Below, one piece after another: positions 1 through 9,400 of a stretch of 64,000 nucleotides of DNA. Location of the stretch: contig NZ_CP027665.1 in the NCBI RefSeq assembly GCF_003008555.2, positions 3,162,001-3,226,000 of the forward strand. Reading direction: 5' to 3'. A program made the position numbers and the translations under genes. The notes under the pieces are model-generated. The model worked only from the letters and a program-made list of their open reading frames with translations, ran no database searches and had not been told where the DNA came from. The stretch comes from Pukyongiella litopenaei (GTDB taxonomy: Bacteria > Pseudomonadota > Alphaproteobacteria > Rhodobacterales > Rhodobacteraceae). Within the stretch, counting starts at the first letter, position 1; each line of letters opens with the position of its first letter.

Positions 1-872
1 CCGGCCACCCGCCGCTGCAGCCGCTGGTCGCCCATCGAGGTCAGGAACACCTCGGCCAGCCCGTCGCCATCCAGATCGCGCTGGGCGATGCCCATGCCCC
101 AGAGCTGGTGACTGCGCCAGCCATCCCCGGCACCGTAGAGCCGGGGGGCCTCCTCCATCGCCCACATCTGTTCGCCGCCGCCGGTGACATAGTAATGGCG
201 GTCATTGCTGATGCGCAGGTCGGCCCGTCCGCGCCGGTCCCAGTCGGTGAACAGCATCGACAGCGGGCAGAACCCCGGCGACAGGTCCCGCGGCGGGCCA
301 TACCGCGCGCCTTCGGGCCGATAGAGCCGGTTCACATCGCAGGCGCGGAACGGGCCGTCGGGGTCGGTTCGGTCGACATAGTTGCCGAAGGCCAGCGTCG
401 GCAGGCCGGAGGCCGGTTCCCAGGTGGCGGAAAAACCCGTAGTCCATCGGTCATCGCTGTCAAAGCCCAGATCGTCGAACGGGGCAAAGATGCAGTTGTC
501 GCCGCCGCGGAACAGGCGGTTCTCGCCCACCCGCAACACCGCCAGGTCCAGCTGCCCGTCGCCGTCGATGTCCAGCGGATAGGCGCCCGTCACGCCGGTC
601 AGCGCCAGCGCCCCGGGCGTGTCGGCGACAAAGGCCGGATCGCCCATCGGCACCGACCGGTTGCGCAGCAGCATGGCCGGGGCGCTGCCGCCGGCGGCAT
701 AAAGCTCGGGCAGGCGGTCGCCGTCGCAGTCGAACACCGCCAGCCCGCCGCCCACGAAATGTTCCCAGCCGCCCGAATAGACATGCGCGGGCATGTCCAC
801 CGGGCGGAACAGCGGATCGGCGGCGGCCGACGCGGCCAGCAGCACCGCGATGACGGTCGCTTCAGCCTGCAT
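1..872 (-). CDS. FG-GAP/VCBS repeat protein, C-terminus cut by the window edge
   Basis: The frame starts at an ATG at 872, 11 bases inside the end of the upstream ROK gene, so the two are probably translationally coupled. It stays open to base 1, so the 3' end is missing. The protein begins with an alanine-rich, weakly hydrophobic segment that may be a signal peptide (MQAEATVIAVLLAASAAADP). It then shows calcium-binding-like repeats typical of FG-GAP/VCBS beta-propellers: DCDGDRLPELYAAGG, LDIDGDGQLDLAVLRVG and RDLDGDGLAEVFLTS. Such proteins are usually exported and their substrates are rarely known. Position behind a sugar-responsive repressor suggests co-regulation but not a function. Codon structure and repeat motifs make the frame convincing; the exact family (CRTAC1-like or other) is not certain. 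Confidence 0.7.
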   Translation of the reverse strand, partial: MQAEATVIAVLLAASAAADPLFRPVDMPAHVYSGGWEHFVGGGLAVFDCDGDRLPELYAAGGSAPAMLLRNRSVPMGDPAFVADTPGALALTGVTGAYPLDIDGDGQLDLAVLRVGENRLFRGGDNCIFAPFDDLGFDSDDRWTTGFSATWEPASGLPTLAFGNYVDRTDPDGPFRACDVNRLYRPEGARYGPPRDLSPGFCPLSMLFTDWDRRGRADLRISNDRHYYVTGGGEQMWAMEEAPRLYGAGDGWRSHQLWGMGIAQRDLDGDGLAEVFLTSMGDQRLQRRVA

Positions 873-2070
873 TGTCGGCCATCCCAGCCAGCGCCAGGTC
901 GGTCACCTGGTCCAGCGCATAGGCCGCCGCGCCGCGCGCCCACATCAGGTTACCCCATTTGTGGATCACCACCTCGGGCGGCGGCTTGTCCACCTGCACG
1001 ATGGAACGCCGCATCGCCTCGATCACCGCGTCGGCATAGAGATGGTCGAACTGCATCTGTTCGCCGGCCAGTATGATCAGGTCGGGATCGAAGATGTTGA
1101 CCAGGTTCGCCAGCCCCATCGCAAAGACCCGGCCCGAACGGTCGAGGATCGACCGGGCCGAGGCATCGCCCGCCCGCGCCGCCGACAGCAGCGCCTGCAT
1201 CCGGGCCTCTGTCCCCGCGCCGGGATCGCCCGCGCCGGGCACGGTCAGCGCCTCGCGCAGCAGCGCGTAATCGGCCACATAGGCCTCGAGACAGCCGCGC
1301 TGGCCGCAGCGGCACAGCGCGCCTTCGAAATGCACCTTGGTGTGGCCGAACTCTGCCCCGCAGCCCCGCGTGCCGCGATAGAGCGTGCCGCCGATCACCA
1401 GCCCCAGCCCGACGCCGCTTTCGATGGTGACGACGATGAAATCGTCACGGCCGCGCCCCAGCCCGAACCCCTGTTCGGCCACGGCCACCAGGTTGGCGTC
1501 GTTGTCGACGAAGACCGGGATGCCGAGGTGATCCGACAGCAACGCGCCCAGCGGGATGTTGCGGTCCGACAGGGACGGCGACCAGTAGACGAAGCCGCGC
1601 GCCGCCTCGACCACGCCGGCGATGCCCACACCGATACCCGACAGGTCGGCCAGCGTCCGGTCCGCCTGCGCTGTCAGCCGGTCCAGCGCGGCGCCGATTT
1701 CGGTGGCGAGCTGCCCGGGCGACTGGGTCGACGCGGGCATCCGGGTTTCCAGTTCCGCCAGCTCGGCGCCTGCGAAATCCATCAGCACCAGCGACAGTTT
1801 GCGGTCGCTCAGCTTCATCCCCGCCAGCAGATGTGCCTTGCCGCGTATCCTGAGATCGACGCGGGGGCGGCCGCGGCGGCTGTCCGGGGAAGAATCGGTG
1901 CGCGCGACCTCTTCGATCAGCCCGTGCGACAGCAGCTCGGCGGTGATCGTGGTTACCGTTGCGCGACTGATTCCGGTGCGGTCGGCCAGTTCGATACGCG
2001 GCACCGGCCCCGCCTGCCGGATATGGCGCAGCAAGGTGCTCCTGCCCTGTTCTCTTTGCAATGCAGCCAT
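862..2070 (-). CDS. ROK-family transcriptional repressor (XylR-like)
   Basis: 402 residues. The N-terminal 70 residues form a winged helix-turn-helix (AGPVPRIELADRTGISRATV). The rest is a ROK sugar-kinase-like domain with the family zinc site (CRCGQRGCLEAY) and the ROK signature GCGAEFGHTKVHFEG. Proteins of this shape act as sugar-responsive repressors rather than kinases. The gene is transcribed divergently from a xylFHG-type importer, with a strong palindrome at 2157-2179 between them, so it most likely represses both itself and the transporter. The ATG at 2070 lacks a strong ribosome binding site but begins exactly at the expected HTH region. Effector identity (xylose, glucose or another sugar) cannot be read from sequence. 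Confidence 0.88.
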   Translation of the reverse strand: MAALQREQGRSTLLRHIRQAGPVPRIELADRTGISRATVTTITAELLSHGLIEEVARTDSSPDSRRGRPRVDLRIRGKAHLLAGMKLSDRKLSLVLMDFAGAELAELETRMPASTQSPGQLATEIGAALDRLTAQADRTLADLSGIGVGIAGVVEAARGFVYWSPSLSDRNIPLGALLSDHLGIPVFVDNDANLVAVAEQGFGLGRGRDDFIVVTIESGVGLGLVIGGTLYRGTRGCGAEFGHTKVHFEGALCRCGQRGCLEAYVADYALLREALTVPGAGDPGAGTEARMQALLSAARAGDASARSILDRSGRVFAMGLANLVNIFDPDLIILAGEQMQFDHLYADAVIEAMRRSIVQVDKPPPEVVIHKWGNLMWARGAAAYALDQVTDLALAGMADNAG

Positions 2071-2156
2071 TTACGCGGATCTTGCTCATGCAACGATAAA
2101 ACTTGTGTCACGGGCCGGGCCGGGGTGCCGGCCACAATTTCCCCAAGGTTAGGCGA

Positions 2157-2179
2157 TTAAATTTGATTTTCAAATTAAA
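2157..2179. promoter_or_regulatory. Palindromic operator between ROK repressor and xylF
   Basis: Two 10-base arms (2157-2166 TTAAATTTGA and 2170-2179 TCAAATTAAA) are inverted repeats with one mismatch around a TTT spacer; the inner seven base pairs are perfect. The AT-rich palindrome stands out in otherwise GC-rich sequence and lies in the only intergenic space between the divergent ROK gene and the transporter. ROK repressors bind sites of this general form, so I infer it is the operator. Confidence 0.65.
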
Positions 2180-2253
2180 ATGAATCACGATCCCTGCATT
2201 CGCATCGGCCCGTGACCTGGACCCCGGCGCGCAACAATCGTGGAGGGAGAGAC

Positions 2254-3282
2254 ATGAAGATCAAAGCAACCGCGACGGCGCTGCTGGCCGGCGCCCTGAT
2301 GAGTTCGGCGGCCTGGGCCGACGACCTGGTGGTCGGGGTGAGCTGGTCGAATTTCCAGGAAGAGCGCTGGAAGACCGACGAGGCGGCGATCAAGGCCGAA
2401 CTGGAACTGCATGGCGCGCAATATGTCTCGGCCGACGCGCAAAGCTCGTCCGCCAAGCAGCTGTCGGATGTCGAAAGCCTGATCGCGCAGGGCGTCGATG
2501 CGCTGATCATCCTCGCGCAGGACGCGCAGGCGATCGGTCCCGCGGTGCAGGCCGCCACCGACGAGGGTATCCCGGTGGTCGGATACGACCGCCTGATCGA
2601 GGACAGCCGCGCCTTTTACCTGACCTTCGACAATGTCGAGGTGGGGCGGATGCAGGCGCGCGCGGTTCTCGCGGCCGCTCCCAAGGGCAATTATGTGATG
2701 ATCAAGGGCTCGCCCACCGATCCGAACGCGGATTTCCTGCGCGGCGGCCAGCAGGAGGTATTGCAGGAGGCGATTGACGCCGGGGACATCACCATTGTCG
2801 GCGAAGCCTATACCGACGGGTGGCTGCCCGCCAACGCGCAGCGCAACATGGAGCAGATCCTGACCGCCAACGACAACAAGGTCGATGCGGTCGTGGCGTC
2901 GAATGACGGCACCGCCGGAGGCGTGGTCGCGGCGCTGACCGCGCAGGGAATGGACGGTATCCCGGTATCGGGACAGGATGGCGACCACGCCGCCCTGAAC
3001 CGGGTCGCCAAGGGCACCCAGACCGTGAGCGTGTGGAAGGATGCCCGCGATCTCGGCAAGGCGGCGGGCCGGATCGCGGTGGCGCTGGCCAAGGGGACGC
3101 AGATGAACGGGATCCAGGACAGCGAGCTGTGGACATCGCCCGGCGGAACCGAGCTGAACGCGGTGTTCCTGAAGCCGGTGCCGATCACCGCGGAGAACCT
3201 GGATGCGGTGGTCGATGCCGGCTGGATCACCACCGAGGCCCTGTGCCAGGGCATTTCGGGCGGCCCGTCGCCCTGCAACTGA
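2254..3282 (+). CDS. xylF: Sugar ABC transporter periplasmic binding protein (XylF-like)
   Basis: 342 residues, starting at the ATG at 2254, which follows GGAGGGA and begins a classic signal peptide (MKIKATATALLAGALMSSAAWA). The mature part is a two-lobed periplasmic binding protein of the ribose/xylose class. Recognisable XylF stretches are VVGYDRLIEDS, MIKGSPTDPNADFLRGGQ and VSGQDGDHAALNRV. It should capture D-xylose or a related aldose and deliver it to the permease encoded next. The first gene of xylF-xylH-xylG-glk. The linked glucokinase leaves open that the physiological substrate is glucose or both sugars. Confidence 0.9.
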   Translation: MKIKATATALLAGALMSSAAWADDLVVGVSWSNFQEERWKTDEAAIKAELELHGAQYVSADAQSSSAKQLSDVESLIAQGVDALIILAQDAQAIGPAVQAATDEGIPVVGYDRLIEDSRAFYLTFDNVEVGRMQARAVLAAAPKGNYVMIKGSPTDPNADFLRGGQQEVLQEAIDAGDITIVGEAYTDGWLPANAQRNMEQILTANDNKVDAVVASNDGTAGGVVAALTAQGMDGIPVSGQDGDHAALNRVAKGTQTVSVWKDARDLGKAAGRIAVALAKGTQMNGIQDSELWTSPGGTELNAVFLKPVPITAENLDAVVDAGWITTEALCQGISGGPSPCN

Positions 3283-3342
3283 CCTGATGGCGGCCCGCTG
3301 CGGATGCCGGAGCGGGCCAGCTGCCTCATGGATCCTCGCGAC

Positions 3343-4662
3343 ATGACCAAGACCGACACCGACCACGCGCCGGAACCGGCACCGGAACCGGCGCGGGCGC
3401 GGAAGACCATCCTGCAGACGCTCGAGATCGACCTGCGGTTGCTGGGCATGGTGGCCGCCTTCGCGGTCTTGTGCGTGGTTTTCGACATTGTCACCGGCGG
3501 GCGGTTCCTGACCCCGCGCAACATCTTCAACCTGACCATCCAGACGGTTTCGGTGGCGATCATGGCCACCGGGATGGTGTTCGTCATCGTGACCCGCAAT
3601 ATCGACCTGTCGGTCGGCGCGCTGCTGGCCACCTGTTCGGCGGTGATGGCGATGACGCAGACGCAGCTGTTGCCGAACGCGCTGGGGCTGGGGCTCGGCC
3701 ATCCGCTGATCCCGTGGCTGACTATCGCGCTGGGCCTGCTGACCGGGGCGTTGATCGGCGCCTTTCACGGTTGGCTGGTGGGCTACATGGCCATCCCCGC
3801 CTTTATCGTCACGCTGGGCGGGCTGCTGGTCTGGCGCAACGTGGGCTGGTATCTGACCAGCGGCAAGACGATCGGGCCGCTGGATCCGACCTTCCTGAAA
3901 TTCGGCGGCATCAACGGAACGCTGGGCGCGACCGCCTCCTGGATCGTGGGCGGGCTGGCGCTGGCCGCGGCGCTCTGGGGCCTCTACGGCGCCCGGCGCA
4001 ACAAGATGCGGCACGGCTTTGCAGTCAAACCGCTCTGGGCCGAAGCCGTGCTGGCGTCGATCATCGCGGTGGCGATCCTCGGCTTTGTCGCGATCCTGAA
4101 CGCCTATGACGTGCCCGTCCGCCGGGTGCAGCGCCTGTTCGAAGCGCGGGGCGCGGTGATGCCCGAAGGGTTCACGATGGCCTATGGCATCCCGGTTTCG
4201 GTGCTGCTGCTGGTCTTTGTCGCCGCCGGCATGACCATTCTCGCGCGGCGGACCGCGCTGGGACGATATATCTTCGCCACCGGCGGCAACCCGGATGCGG
4301 CGGAACTGTCGGGCATCAACACGCGGCTGCTCACGGTCAAGGTGTTCGCGCTGATGGGCGCGCTGTGCGCGATCTCGGCGGTGGTCGCCTCGGCGCGGCT
4401 GAGCAACCACTCCAACGATATCGGCACGCTGGACGAATTGCGCGTGATCGCGGCGGCGGTGATCGGCGGCACCGCGCTGGCGGGCGGGGCCGGGACCATC
4501 CACGGCGCCATCCTGGGGGCGCTGATCATGCAGTCGCTGCAATCGGGCATGGCGATGGTGGGCGTGGATGCGCCGCTGCAGAACATCGTCGTGGGCGCGG
4601 TGCTGGTGCTGGCCGTGCTGGTCGACATTGTCTATCGCAGGCGCACGGGAGACGCCCGATGA
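3343..4662 (+). CDS. xylH: Sugar ABC transporter permease (XylH-like)
   Basis: 439 residues from the ATG at 3343. In-frame ATGs at 3304 and 3328 are possible but have no better ribosome binding site. A proline/alanine-rich cytoplasmic N-terminus ([12 protein letters not shown]) precedes about ten membrane segments. The BPD_transp_2 (ribose/xylose permease) hallmarks are visible: [12 protein letters not shown] near the second membrane segment, and [21 protein letters not shown] followed by [20 protein letters not shown], the EAA-like loop contacting the ATPase. It would form the transmembrane channel with XylF and XylG. Its stop overlaps the xylG start (ATGA), which indicates coupled translation. 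Confidence 0.9.
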   Translation: MTKTDTDHAPEPAPEPARARKTILQTLEIDLRLLGMVAAFAVLCVVFDIVTGGRFLTPRNIFNLTIQTVSVAIMATGMVFVIVTRNIDLSVGALLATCSAVMAMTQTQLLPNALGLGLGHPLIPWLTIALGLLTGALIGAFHGWLVGYMAIPAFIVTLGGLLVWRNVGWYLTSGKTIGPLDPTFLKFGGINGTLGATASWIVGGLALAAALWGLYGARRNKMRHGFAVKPLWAEAVLASIIAVAILGFVAILNAYDVPVRRVQRLFEARGAVMPEGFTMAYGIPVSVLLLVFVAAGMTILARRTALGRYIFATGGNPDAAELSGINTRLLTVKVFALMGALCAISAVVASARLSNHSNDIGTLDELRVIAAAVIGGTALAGGAGTIHGAILGALIMQSLQSGMAMVGVDAPLQNIVVGAVLVLAVLVDIVYRRRTGDAR

Positions 4663-5420
4663 CCGGCCAACCGTCCCCTCCGCTGGTCGAGATGCGCGAC
4701 ATCTGCATCGCCTTTGGCGGCGTGCACGCGGTCGATCATGTCAGCGTCGATCTGCACGCGGGCGAAGTGGTCGGCCTGCTGGGCCACAACGGCGCGGGCA
4801 AATCCACCCTGATCAAGATCCTCTCGGGCGCCTACCGGATGGATTCGGGCGAGATCCGCATCAATGGCGAAAAGGCGGATATCGCCAATCCGCGCGATGC
4901 CCGGCGCTACAAGATCGAAACGATCTACCAGACGCTGGCATTGGCGGACAATCTGGACGCGGCCTCGAACCTGTTCCTGGGCCGCGAACTGACGACGGCG
5001 CTGGGGTTTCTCGACGAGGACGCGATGGAGGCCGAGACCCGCAGGATCATGGCCCGGCTGAACCCGAATTTCCAGAAATTCGGCGATCCGGTAGCGGCGC
5101 TGTCCGGTGGGCAGCGGCAATCGGTGGCCATCGCGCGGGCGGTCTATTTCGACGCGCGGATCCTGATCATGGACGAACCCACCGCCGCGCTCGGGCCGCA
5201 CGAGACGCAGATGGTGGCCGAACTGATCGGGCAGCTGAAATCCGAGGGCATCGGCATCTTCCTGATCAGCCACGACATCCATGACGTGATGAAGCTCTGC
5301 GACCGGGCCAGCGTGATGAAGAACGGCAAGCTTGTCGGCACCGTCGATGTGGACGATGTGACCCATGACGACCTGCTGGGCATGATCATCCTGGGCAAAG
5401 AGCCGGGTGCGTCGGCGTGA
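4659..5420 (+). CDS. xylG: Sugar ABC transporter ATP-binding protein, single-domain XylG type
   Basis: 253 residues with one complete ABC domain: Walker [11 protein letters not shown]-loop [10 protein letters not shown], signature [14 protein letters not shown], Walker [13 protein letters not shown] and switch histidine LISHDIHD. Enterobacterial XylG and RbsA carry two ABC domains. This half-length form would act as a homodimer, as in many alphaproteobacterial sugar importers. The start overlaps the xylH stop by four bases, and the glucokinase start follows 14 bases after the stop, so all four genes form one operon. Confidence 0.92.
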   Translation: MTGQPSPPLVEMRDICIAFGGVHAVDHVSVDLHAGEVVGLLGHNGAGKSTLIKILSGAYRMDSGEIRINGEKADIANPRDARRYKIETIYQTLALADNLDAASNLFLGRELTTALGFLDEDAMEAETRRIMARLNPNFQKFGDPVAALSGGQRQSVAIARAVYFDARILIMDEPTAALGPHETQMVAELIGQLKSEGIGIFLISHDIHDVMKLCDRASVMKNGKLVGTVDVDDVTHDDLLGMIILGKEPGASA

Positions 5421-5433
5421 CGGGGCAGGGGGC

Positions 5434-6405
5434 GTGACCGGGCTGGTCGCCGATGTGGGCGGCACCAATACGCGGCTGGCGCTGGTGGGCGGCGACGGGC
5501 GGCCCGGCCCGGCCCGGTATTACCGCAACGACGATTTTCCGGGCTTCGGGGCGTTGCTGGCCGCCTGGCGCGATGATGCCGCGCCGCCGCCGCTGACCGG
5601 CGCCTGCATCGCGGTCGCCGGCCCGGTGACGACGCGCCGGGCGCGGCTGACCAATCGCGGCTGGCTGATCGACCGTGCCGCTGTCGCCGCCGCGCTGGGC
5701 CTGCAGGAGCCGGGCCGGCTGCGGCTGATCAACGATCTGGCGGCGCTGGGCCACGCGCTGGCGGCGCTGGACGCGGCCCAGGTCGAGGAACTTCGTCCCG
5801 GCCCCAGTCCCAGTCCCAGCCTCGGCGCATCGCCGGCCAATGACCAGATGTTGGTCGCAGGGCTGGGAACGGGGTTCAACATCTCTCTGGTCCAGCTGGG
5901 TATGGTGCCTCCCGTGGTCATCGAGGCCGAACTCGGCCACGCGTCCCTGCCATCGAGCATCTCGGCGATCCTGACCGCGGCGATCGGCGCGCGCGCGGCC
6001 GGGTTCGAGACCTACGAGGCGCTGTTCTCGGGCCCGGGTCTGGCGCGGCTCTGCGCCTGTCCGGAAGATGGCGCCGGGGCCGATGCGGCGGCGCTGATCT
6101 CTGCCTATGATCCGGCCCGCCGCGACCGGACCGCGCATTGCGTCGAACTGACGGCGCGATCGATGGCGGTGCTCGCGCGTGAACTGGTGTTCCTCTACCA
6201 ACCCCATGCCGGGTTGCATTTCGCCGGCAGCGTGGCGCGCGGCCTGCTAGGATCGCCCGCCCGCGCGGTGTTCCTGGAGGCGCTGCGGGCGCCGGGCCCG
6301 TTCGGCGACCAGATCGCCGGGGTGCCGCTGCGGCTGATCACCGACGATGCCGCCGGGCTGACCGGCGCCGCGCAGGTGGTGCGGGCGCTGGCCCGGGATC
6401 AGTAA
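5434..6405 (+). CDS. glk: Glucokinase (Glk family)
   Basis: 323 residues from a GTG at 5434 preceded by a purine-rich GGGGCAGGGGG stretch; a GTG at 5407 is also in frame but would overlap xylG. The protein shows the Glk-family phosphate motif [14 protein letters not shown], the substrate region [12 protein letters not shown], the second nucleotide motif [13 protein letters not shown], and an ELGH motif carrying sugar-contact residues. It phosphorylates glucose with ATP to glucose 6-phosphate. Its place as last gene of the importer operon suggests that incoming sugar is phosphorylated directly, which fits glucose better than xylose. The 3' end overlaps that of the convergent tamB by 7 bases. 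Confidence 0.85.
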   Translation: MTGLVADVGGTNTRLALVGGDGRPGPARYYRNDDFPGFGALLAAWRDDAAPPPLTGACIAVAGPVTTRRARLTNRGWLIDRAAVAAALGLQEPGRLRLINDLAALGHALAALDAAQVEELRPGPSPSPSLGASPANDQMLVAGLGTGFNISLVQLGMVPPVVIEAELGHASLPSSISAILTAAIGARAAGFETYEALFSGPGLARLCACPEDGAGADAAALISAYDPARRDRTAHCVELTARSMAVLARELVFLYQPHAGLHFAGSVARGLLGSPARAVFLEALRAPGPFGDQIAGVPLRLITDDAAGLTGAAQVVRALARDQ

Positions 6406-9400
6406 TCGCGGCTGAAGAATACCCCGATACCGGTATCGCCGGCATTGTCCGCGGTTCCGCGCAGCGTCAGGTGGTCGGTCACGTCGAGGTTCAGCTGCAG
6501 TTCCGCCTCGCCCTTCGCATTGACCTCGACATCGGTATAGAGATTGTCGGTAAGGTAGCCGCCCAGGTCGAACAGCCCGGTGGCCAGCGTATCCGTCGCC
6601 TTGTTGCCCGCGCCGCTCAACGAGGCCGCCTGGGCGGCGATCTGCGCCAGTTTCAGCGGTGATATGTCGTTGATGTCGGTGCCAAAGATCAGCATCGCCA
6701 GCGCTTCTTCGGTGGGGCGGTCGGGCACCGATGTGACGACGATTTCCGGGGTCTCCATCGGGCCGGTGATCCTGATCGTGGCCTGGCCGTCATCGGTCGA
6801 GGTCGAGGCGGCGAAATCGATATAGGGTTCGAAATCGCCCTGCAGCGACACGCGGCCCTCGTCCAGCTCCAGCCGGCTTCCGAACAGGTCGAACGTGCCG
6901 CGGATCAGGCTGATCCGGCCCGAGGGCACCATCTGTTCGCTGGTGCCGCCAATATGGATTTCCCCGCCCAGTTCCGATTGCAGGCCGCGGCCGCTCACCT
7001 TGACGCGGTCCGGGGCCGACAGGGTGATATCGAGCCCGACCACGACGCCGCCGCCACCGCCGCTGTCGTCCTTGACCAGACCGGCGCGTTCGCGGGTGGC
7101 GTATTGCGCGCCGGTTTCGCTGACATGGCGGATCGGCGGGATCGGGGCCGCGCCGATTGAGCCGGACACGTTGTTGAGGTCGATATTGGTTTCGCCGAAA
7201 TCGATGCGACCGGCGATCCGCGGGTTCGTCATCAGCGGGCCGGCGACCGACAGCTGCCCGTTGGCCACCGAGGTGAAGAGCACGTTGTCGGTCAGGCCCA
7301 GCTGGTTCAGCGCGATGGCGAGATTGCCCTCGAAGGGCGGGGCCAGCGCCACCGGGCCGGTGACCGTGAACCGCCCGCCCGCGCGCATGCTCCCGGACAG
7401 GTCCACATTGGCAGAACCATCGGCCAGCCCGATACTGGCGTTGATGTCGGTGACGCTCTGCCCGATATCGGGGATCACGAGGCTGGCGCCCGAGGTCGCA
7501 ACGGTGCCGGCGATGTTCTCGACCGCGGGTTTGCCCTTCAGCGTGATGTCATAGGTGGCCGCGCCATCGACCGCGTTGGGGGTCATGAACTGGTTGGCGA
7601 TCCCCAGCAGCAGCCGGCCACTGGCGGCGATGTCGGCCTCGCCGCTGGTCTCATTGAAACTGCCCGCGAGATCGGCGGTGATACCGGCCGGGCCGCGCGC
7701 GTCGCTGGCGATCTGCCAGACCCCCTTGTCACGCTTGCCGGTGCCCTTGGCGTGAACCGCGCCGCTGACCTGTGGCATGAACCGTTCGAGCGCCGCCAGT
7801 TCGGCATCGAAGATCACGGTGGCCTCACCTTCGGGGAAAAGCTCCGCGGTCAGTTCCGCGTAGGAGCTGCTCGGCCCGTCGAACCGGGCCAGCGCGCCCA
7901 ATGTGCCGGTATCGGACAGATCGACATTGGCGGCCAGCCGGCCGCTGCCCTTGATCGGCGGCGCCAGCCGTTCGAGCCGGGCCAGCTCGGCATCGAGCGC
8001 AACCTGCGCGGCGCCGGTGGCCTCGGCATATTTGCCGATCACGTCGGCGCTGATCCCGGCGCTGCCGCCGGTCCCGCCGTCGATCTGCCAGATCCCGTCG
8101 CGCCGCCGGGCCGTGGCCTGCGCGGTGAGCGATCCTTCCAGCGGTTTCACCAGCCGCTCCAGCTGTTCCATCGCGGCACTCAGGGTCACCTTCGCATCGC
8201 CGCTGGCCGGCAGTTCGCCCGCGATCTCGGCCCGGCTGTCGTGCGGCCCGTCGAGATTGACCCGCCCCGAGATATCGCCCGCGCCCGTGCGGGCCGCCTG
8301 TCCGCGCAGCCGTGCGGAGCCGTCCATCGTCGGAACCAGCCGCTCCAGCCGCGCCAGCGTGGCGTCAAAGGTTGCTTCCGCGTCGCCGGTGGCCTCGTCG
8401 AACCCCGCATCAACCGTGGCCGCGATCCCCGCGCTGCCGCCGGTGGTGGCGGCGATGTCCCATGCCCCGTCGCGCCGCCTGGCGGTGCCGTCGGCGGACA
8501 GCGCCCCGGCCAGTTGCGGCACGAAAGTGTCCAGCGCGCTGACCAGCGTCGAGAAGGTCACATTCGCGGCGCCGTCCGGCTGGGCGTCGGCGTCGATGAC
8601 CGCCGAAATGCCCTTGGGCGCATCGAGGCGCAGCTGCGCGGTCGCCACCCCGTCCGCGTCGCGCGCGGCGCGGCCGTTCAGCCGGGCCGCGCCCGGCAGG
8701 GCCGGAACCAGCCGTCCGAGATCGTCAAACCCGGCTTGCACCAGCATATCCGCCACCCCGGTGGCCTCGACCAGCGTTCCGGCAATCTGCGCGGTGATCC
8801 CGGCGCTGCCATCGGTCGCGCTGTCGATCTGCCAGCTGCCATCCTGCCGCTGCGCGGTGCCGCGCGAGGTGATCGTGCCCTCGATCTGCGGGACATAGGT
8901 TTCGATCCGGTTGACGGTTGCCGCATAGGTCAGTTCGACGCTGCCCTGCGGGTCGTAGCTGCCTTCGATATCGGCAAAGGACTCGTTCGGCGCGTCGAGG
9001 CGCAGCTTTCCCGACCAGGTGTCGCCATGCGCCAGGTCGCCCGACAGCGTGAGCGGGCCACTGGCCTGTGGCAGCACGCGGGCCAGGTCGTCCAGCGCCG
9101 CCGACAGGGTCAGGTCGGTGCCGCTGGTGCGCACCGCGCCCTCGGCCTGCGCATCCAGCGCCGGGGTCCGCAGCCCGAAATCCCTGATGGAGAGGCCGGT
9201 TTCGTCCCGCGCCGCGTCCAGGTGCAGCGTGCTCGCGCCTTCGATCAGCGGGTCGAGCATGTCGATCCCCGCGGCCAGGTCGGTCGCGTCCGCCTGCACC
9301 TTCACGTCGAACATGCCCGAGAGCGGTGCGCCGACACCGTCGACGCGGGCGGTGATGGCGCCGCCCAGATCCTGGCCGGCCAGCGCACCGAAACGCGACA

